Program-made: the position numbers and the translations under genes | Part shown: piece by piece, positions 61,043 to 64,000 of the stretch | Numbering within the stretch: position 1 is the stretch's first letter | Layout: every line of letters starts with the position of its first letter | The notes under the pieces: model-generated | Seen by the model: the letters and a program-made list of their open reading frames with translations, nothing else | What the model was told of the DNA's origin: nothing | Database searches by the model: none | DNA from: Acidovorax sp. | Lineage (GTDB): Bacteria > Pseudomonadota > Gammaproteobacteria > Burkholderiales > Burkholderiaceae_C | Direction: 5' to 3' | NCBI RefSeq assembly: GCF_021287135.1 | Contig: NZ_JAJTBB010000020.1 | Coordinates: forward strand, 89,765-153,764 | Length of the DNA: 64,000 nucleotides

Positions 61043-61610
61043 CGGAAGCGCCCGGGCCGCCGGGGCTGTGCAGCAGTGAGCGCACCATGTAGACGGCGCC
61101 CTCGCCGTAGCTCGCCAGATGCTCGCGCTGCGCCGCATCGGCCAGCGGCTGCACGGCGTAGCCGTGGCGTTCCCAGTAGCCCTGCGAGCCCTGCACGGAC
61201 ACGAGCGCGCTGTGGCGCAGGCCTTCCTGCCGCGCACGCTCCCACACCGGCGCCAGCAACGCGCGCGCCAGGCCCTGGCCGGCCAGCGCGGGCAGCACCG
61301 CCATGTCGTGCAGGTACAGGGTGTCGGGGGCCGGGGCAGCGGCGCGGCCGGGGGCGGTCGGCCGGTCGGCCCCAAAGTCGCCGTGCAGCGGCGTGACCTT
61401 GTTCAGGTGCGAGCGGTAAGCGGCCAGGTAGGCGCACACCTTGCCGGCGTGCTCCAGCACCAGCGAACAGTTCACCGGGCTGGCCAGGCGCCGGGCAAAG
61501 ACCTCGGCGCTCTCCACAAAGCCTTCTCCATAGCAGGCCCGCTGCACGGCCAGCAGGCCCGGCAGGTCGGCCGCCGCGAGCGGGCGCGGCGTCCAGCGCG
61601 CGGCCGTCAT
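61029..61610 (-). CDS. GNAT-family N-acetyltransferase
   Basis: Encodes 193 residues. Acetyl-CoA-binding loop LPALAGQGLARALLAPV (the Q/RxxGxG/A loop), LYLHDMAVLPALAG strand, and SQGYWERHGYAV. Residues 80-95 (GRAAAPAPDT) are a low-complexity insertion. It overlaps the riboflavin synthase gene by 4 bp at its start and the LysR gene by 14 bp at its end. Substrate unknown. Confidence 0.88.
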   Translation of the reverse strand: MTAARWTPRPLAAADLPGLLAVQRACYGEGFVESAEVFARRLASPVNCSLVLEHAGKVCAYLAAYRSHLNKVTPLHGDFGADRPTAPGRAAAPAPDTLYLHDMAVLPALAGQGLARALLAPVWERARQEGLRHSALVSVQGSQGYWERHGYAVQPLADAAQREHLASYGEGAVYMVRSLLHSPGGPGASVSPR

Positions 61611-62314
61611 CCCCGGGGAAGCTGGGGCGGCTGCACCAGGTCGTCCAGCGACAGGCCCTTTTCCTTCAAGAGCGCCTCCAGCACAGGAGTGAGCCGGCCC
61701 AGGCTTTCCTGCACGGCCTCGCGCACCGTGTCCACCACCACCTGGGTGCTGCGCTCGATCTCGATGTTCAGGCGGTCGCCCACCTGTTTGGCTTCAAACA
61801 CGGTGGCGCGGCGCGTCTCGGGAATCAGCCACACCTCGAACCAGCCTTCCTGCCGGTTCACCTCGGCCACCGTCAGGCTCGCGCCGTGGATCGCGATGTA
61901 GCCCTTGGCGAACACATAGCGGCGAAACGGCTCGGGCACGGCCACGCGCCACACCAGGTTGTTGTCGAACTCGCGGCGTTCCACCAGCGTGCCGGTGAAG
62001 TCCACATGGCCCGACAGCGGGTGGCCGCCAATTTCTGCGCCGTCCTTGGCCGCGCGCTCCACGTTCACGCGGTCGCCCTGGCGGTAGCTGCCCAGCGTGG
62101 TGATGTTCAGGCTCTGCAGCATCACGTCGAAATTGGCCTGCGTGGGCGAGACGATCTCGGTCACCGTGAGACACACGCCATCGGTGGCCACGCTGGCACC
62201 AATGGCGAGGTCCTGGCAAAAGCCCTCGGGAAAATCGAGCGTGAAGGTGCGCAGGCCCGCGCGGTCGGTGATGGCGGCAATGCCTGCCGTGGCTTGGACG
62301 ATGCCTGTGAACAT
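61607..62314 (-). CDS. riboflavin synthase alpha subunit (E. coli RibC/RibE type)
   Basis: Encodes 235 residues. Joins two lumazine molecules to give riboflavin. Two lumazine-binding repeats: MFTGIVQATAGIAAI...IGASVATDGVCLTVTEI and GGHPLSGHVDFTGTLV...KGYIAIHGASLTVAEV, each with the conserved G(x)CLTV or SLTV core. It resembles the E. coli form more closely than the usual one of the rib operon, and has a longer C-terminal tail (VQESLGRLTPVLEALLKEKG). It stands away from other rib genes and no FMN riboswitch is visible upstream. It may be a second copy in this genome. Confidence 0.9.
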   Translation of the reverse strand: MFTGIVQATAGIAAITDRAGLRTFTLDFPEGFCQDLAIGASVATDGVCLTVTEIVSPTQANFDVMLQSLNITTLGSYRQGDRVNVERAAKDGAEIGGHPLSGHVDFTGTLVERREFDNNLVWRVAVPEPFRRYVFAKGYIAIHGASLTVAEVNRQEGWFEVWLIPETRRATVFEAKQVGDRLNIEIERSTQVVVDTVREAVQESLGRLTPVLEALLKEKGLSLDDLVQPPQLPRG

Positions 62315-62391
62315 GGTGGCGCGGCTTGTGGAGCGTTGGAGGGGGAACCGGGAATTTTGCCACCCGGCTCCCGCCGCGCGCTAGCGCCGGG

Positions 62392-63753
62392 CTACTTGGC
62401 CCGGAGCAGCTCGCCCACTTCGAGCAGCACCAGCTCGTTGTCATCCGCCTTGTTCGGCTCGCGGCTGCTGCTGAAGGGCAGGTTGTTGTCGTTGCCCACC
62501 ACGATGTGGGTGCCATCCACCACGTCCACGTTCTCGATGGTGAAGAACGGGAAGGTGAGCACGCCGTTGTTGAGCGGCTTTTTCGCCAGGCGCTTCGGGT
62601 CCTGGATGTTCATCAGGTCGATGTAGCCCACCTTGCGGATCTCGCCGCCCACGTTGGCGTCGCTCATCTCGACCTTGTAGACGCGCTTGAATTGGGCGAG
62701 GTCGTGGAAGCAGTCGGTGCGCTTGACGCCTTCGGGGCAGGCCTTGTCGGCCGTGCCTTCGCCGTTGTCGCGCTCGATGATGAGGCCCGTGGTGGCATCG
62801 ATCATGTTGAAGTCGCCGATGGCGTGGTGGTTGGCCTCCAGCACGTACTTCCAGTGGCGGCCGGTCCAGCGCTCGGTCTTCACGTCGAACTCCAGCACGC
62901 GCAGGTACTGTTTGCCGCCCACGTTTTCATAGGCCTTGGCCTCGTCGTTCCACAGCGCGCCTTCGAGCAGCGCGTAGAGCTTGCTGCCGTCCTTGGACGC
63001 GGCCATGCCCTCGAAGCCCTTGGAGCGCTTGACCTCAAACGGCGTGGGTTTGGCGTCGGGCGCGCCGGGCATGAGCACGCCGGGGGCATCGGGCGAGCGA
63101 ACGACCTTGCCGTCCACCTGGGTCTCGAACACGGCCAGCACCTTGCCGTTCAGGTCGGTCTTGATGAGGAAGGGGCCGAACTCCTCGCCAATCCACAGCG
63201 CGCCGCCGGCGAACTGGAAGCTCTCGGGGTCGAAGTCCGCGCCGGTCAGGTAGCGCTGGTCCGTGCCCTCGTGCGTGATGCGAAACGGCACCTTCTTGTC
63301 GGGGTCGTGCAGGAAGATGGTCTTGAGGCGGCGGAACTGCCCGCTCTGGAAGTCCACGGCGTAGTGGTTCAGGTAGAGCATGAAGTCGGGCGAGTTGGCC
63401 TTGGAGCCGGCACCGTTGTCGGTCAGGATCCAGAACGAGCCGTCCGCCATGTGCTTGATGCCCGAGTGGCCCTGCAGCGGCTGGCCCTGGAAGGGCAGCG
63501 ATACGCCCGTGTCGCGCCCGCCGGACTGGCCCATCACGGAGCCTACGGCGTCCACGCGGCGGGCCGTGGTGAACTTGCCGCTGGTCTGCAGGTCCCGCGG
63601 GGCATCGGGTGGGGCGGGGACGAAGCTCTGGGCCGGCAGCACGGCATGGCCGGCCAGCGTGGCCGGAAAGGCCTGCTGGGCCAGGGCAGTCGTGGAAGCG
63701 GCGCACGCGAGGAGCAGTGCGGTACCGGCGGCAAGGGCGCGAAGTCGGGGCAT
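62392..63753 (-). CDS. secreted phytase-like esterase (esterase-like activity of phytase family)
   Basis: Encodes 453 residues with a signal peptide (ALAAGTALLLACAASTTALAQQ). The body matches the phytase-like PF13449 layout: SGIKHMADGSFWILTDNGAGSK, DPESFQFAGGALWIGEEFGP, KGFEGMAASKDGSKLYALLE, and IVVGNDNNLPFSSSRE near the end. These propeller-type proteins are periplasmic or extracellular; their substrate is not settled. It stands alone; upstream is a 247-bp gap with a TGTTCC dyad. Confidence 0.9.
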   Translation of the reverse strand: MPRLRALAAGTALLLACAASTTALAQQAFPATLAGHAVLPAQSFVPAPPDAPRDLQTSGKFTTARRVDAVGSVMGQSGGRDTGVSLPFQGQPLQGHSGIKHMADGSFWILTDNGAGSKANSPDFMLYLNHYAVDFQSGQFRRLKTIFLHDPDKKVPFRITHEGTDQRYLTGADFDPESFQFAGGALWIGEEFGPFLIKTDLNGKVLAVFETQVDGKVVRSPDAPGVLMPGAPDAKPTPFEVKRSKGFEGMAASKDGSKLYALLEGALWNDEAKAYENVGGKQYLRVLEFDVKTERWTGRHWKYVLEANHHAIGDFNMIDATTGLIIERDNGEGTADKACPEGVKRTDCFHDLAQFKRVYKVEMSDANVGGEIRKVGYIDLMNIQDPKRLAKKPLNNGVLTFPFFTIENVDVVDGTHIVVGNDNNLPFSSSREPNKADDNELVLLEVGELLRAK

Positions 63754-63849
63754 GGCAGGCAGTCAGGGTAAAGAAAACGAAGCCGCCACGATGCCGCGCG
63801 GCCGTGGCAGCCGTGTGACGGTCTGCGGGGGATTGCCTACCACCACAAT

Positions 63850-63868
63850 TGTTCCTAAAACTGGAACA
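63850..63868. promoter_or_regulatory. TGTTCC-N7-GGAACA dyad upstream of the phytase-like gene
   Basis: Perfect 6-7-6 inverted repeat; a second dyad AACTG-N7-CAGTT (63859-63875) overlaps it. A dimeric regulator site is likely, but which regulator and which gene (phytase-like on the left or an off-window gene on the right) cannot be told. The remainder of 63754-64000 shows no confident gene. Confidence 0.4.
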
Positions 63869-64000
63869 GTCAGTTCGCGACTCGGTGGTTTTTCTCTGAA
63901 CACCCGCGGCGTACAGTTCATCCCATCGATGAGCCGAACCCGCAAGGCGACTCACCGAACCCGGTTCAAGAATGGTTTTTGCACCGGCTTTTCTGAGACG

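Noticed and set aside
62315-62391. An FMN riboswitch near the riboflavin synthase gene
   Set aside because: This gap is downstream of the phytase-like gene and only 77 bp long, with no conserved RFN-element blocks.
63930-64000. Start of a plus-strand gene at the right edge (ATG at 63930 or 63972)
   Set aside because: Both frames stay open to the end, but too few codons are present and no ribosome site is clear, so no call is made.
1-64000. tRNA, rRNA, CRISPR arrays, transposase genes
   Set aside because: None recognised on either strand; the repeats present are dispersed palindromes without regular spacers.

Overview
The window is GC-rich chromosomal DNA from a betaproteobacterium, most likely an Acidovorax-like member of the Comamonadaceae (Burkholderiales). 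The evidence is the gene order (DUF1631 - dprA - LysM / def - fmt - azlCD; uvrA / MFS - ssb), the many Bug/TctC-type periplasmic binding proteins, a Burkholderiales-type trimeric porin, IPTL-CTERM surface proteins, and several dispersed palindromic repeats of the kind scattered through Comamonadaceae genomes. No rRNA, tRNA, CRISPR array or transposase gene was recognised.

Layout. 0-10.8 kb is housekeeping: DUF1631 C-terminus, dprA and a LysM protein (minus strand), then def, a lipoprotein, fmt, azlC, azlD, pgk, a two-gene outer-membrane lipoprotein pair (the second FlgO-like) and pyrF. 10.9-14.6 kb holds a HypT-like LysR regulator, a Bug receptor overlapping an aspartoacylase-family amidohydrolase, and a convergent hotdog thioesterase. 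14.9-21 kb is signalling: a chemoreceptor with a possible nitrate-sensing region and an FNR-like box upstream, an OmpR/EnvZ-type pair with a striking operator, a secreted repeat protein and a secreted alpha/beta hydrolase. uvrA follows on the minus strand.

24.3-36.5 kb looks like a cassette set between uvrA and MFS-ssb, genes that are usually neighbours in Burkholderiales. It encodes an acetyltransferase fused to a DUF6916-like domain, three tandem MdpB/phage-tail-collar proteins, a 1177-residue IPT/Ig-repeat protein ending in an exact IPTLxxWG sorting motif, an APS kinase, an AraC regulator, and a second 1332-residue IPT-repeat protein with a variant C-terminal anchor. 36.6-41.7 kb returns to core genes: MFS, ssb, two membrane proteins and mnmA.

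41.7-58.5 kb reads as a tricarboxylate/organic-acid utilisation region. It has a LysR / PrpF-family isomerase pair with TctC receptor and porin, a 4HB chemoreceptor, a divergent IclR / [TctC - CoA ligase - citryl-CoA lyase - SDR] operon, and LysR(TcuR-like) - tcuA - tcuB - TctC. No TctA/TctB membrane subunits are present, so all four Bug receptors are orphans here. 58.5-64 kb holds a Nudix hydrolase, a DMT exporter with divergent LysR, a GNAT, an E. coli-type riboflavin synthase and a secreted phytase-like esterase.

The least ordinary features are non-coding. (i) Two copies of a 270-bp element with 26-bp terminal inverted repeats lie in opposite orientation 34 kb apart, and their internal hairpins show compensatory base changes. 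(ii) A related 165-bp element and a separate 171-bp full-length fold-back element are also present. (iii) A roughly 65-bp repeat family has six copies, several of which supply stop codons or C-terminal codons of genes. (iv) Matched regulator-operator pairs can be read directly, notably the same dyad in front of the TcuR-like gene and tcuA, and a four-half-site operator in front of the OmpR-type regulator.
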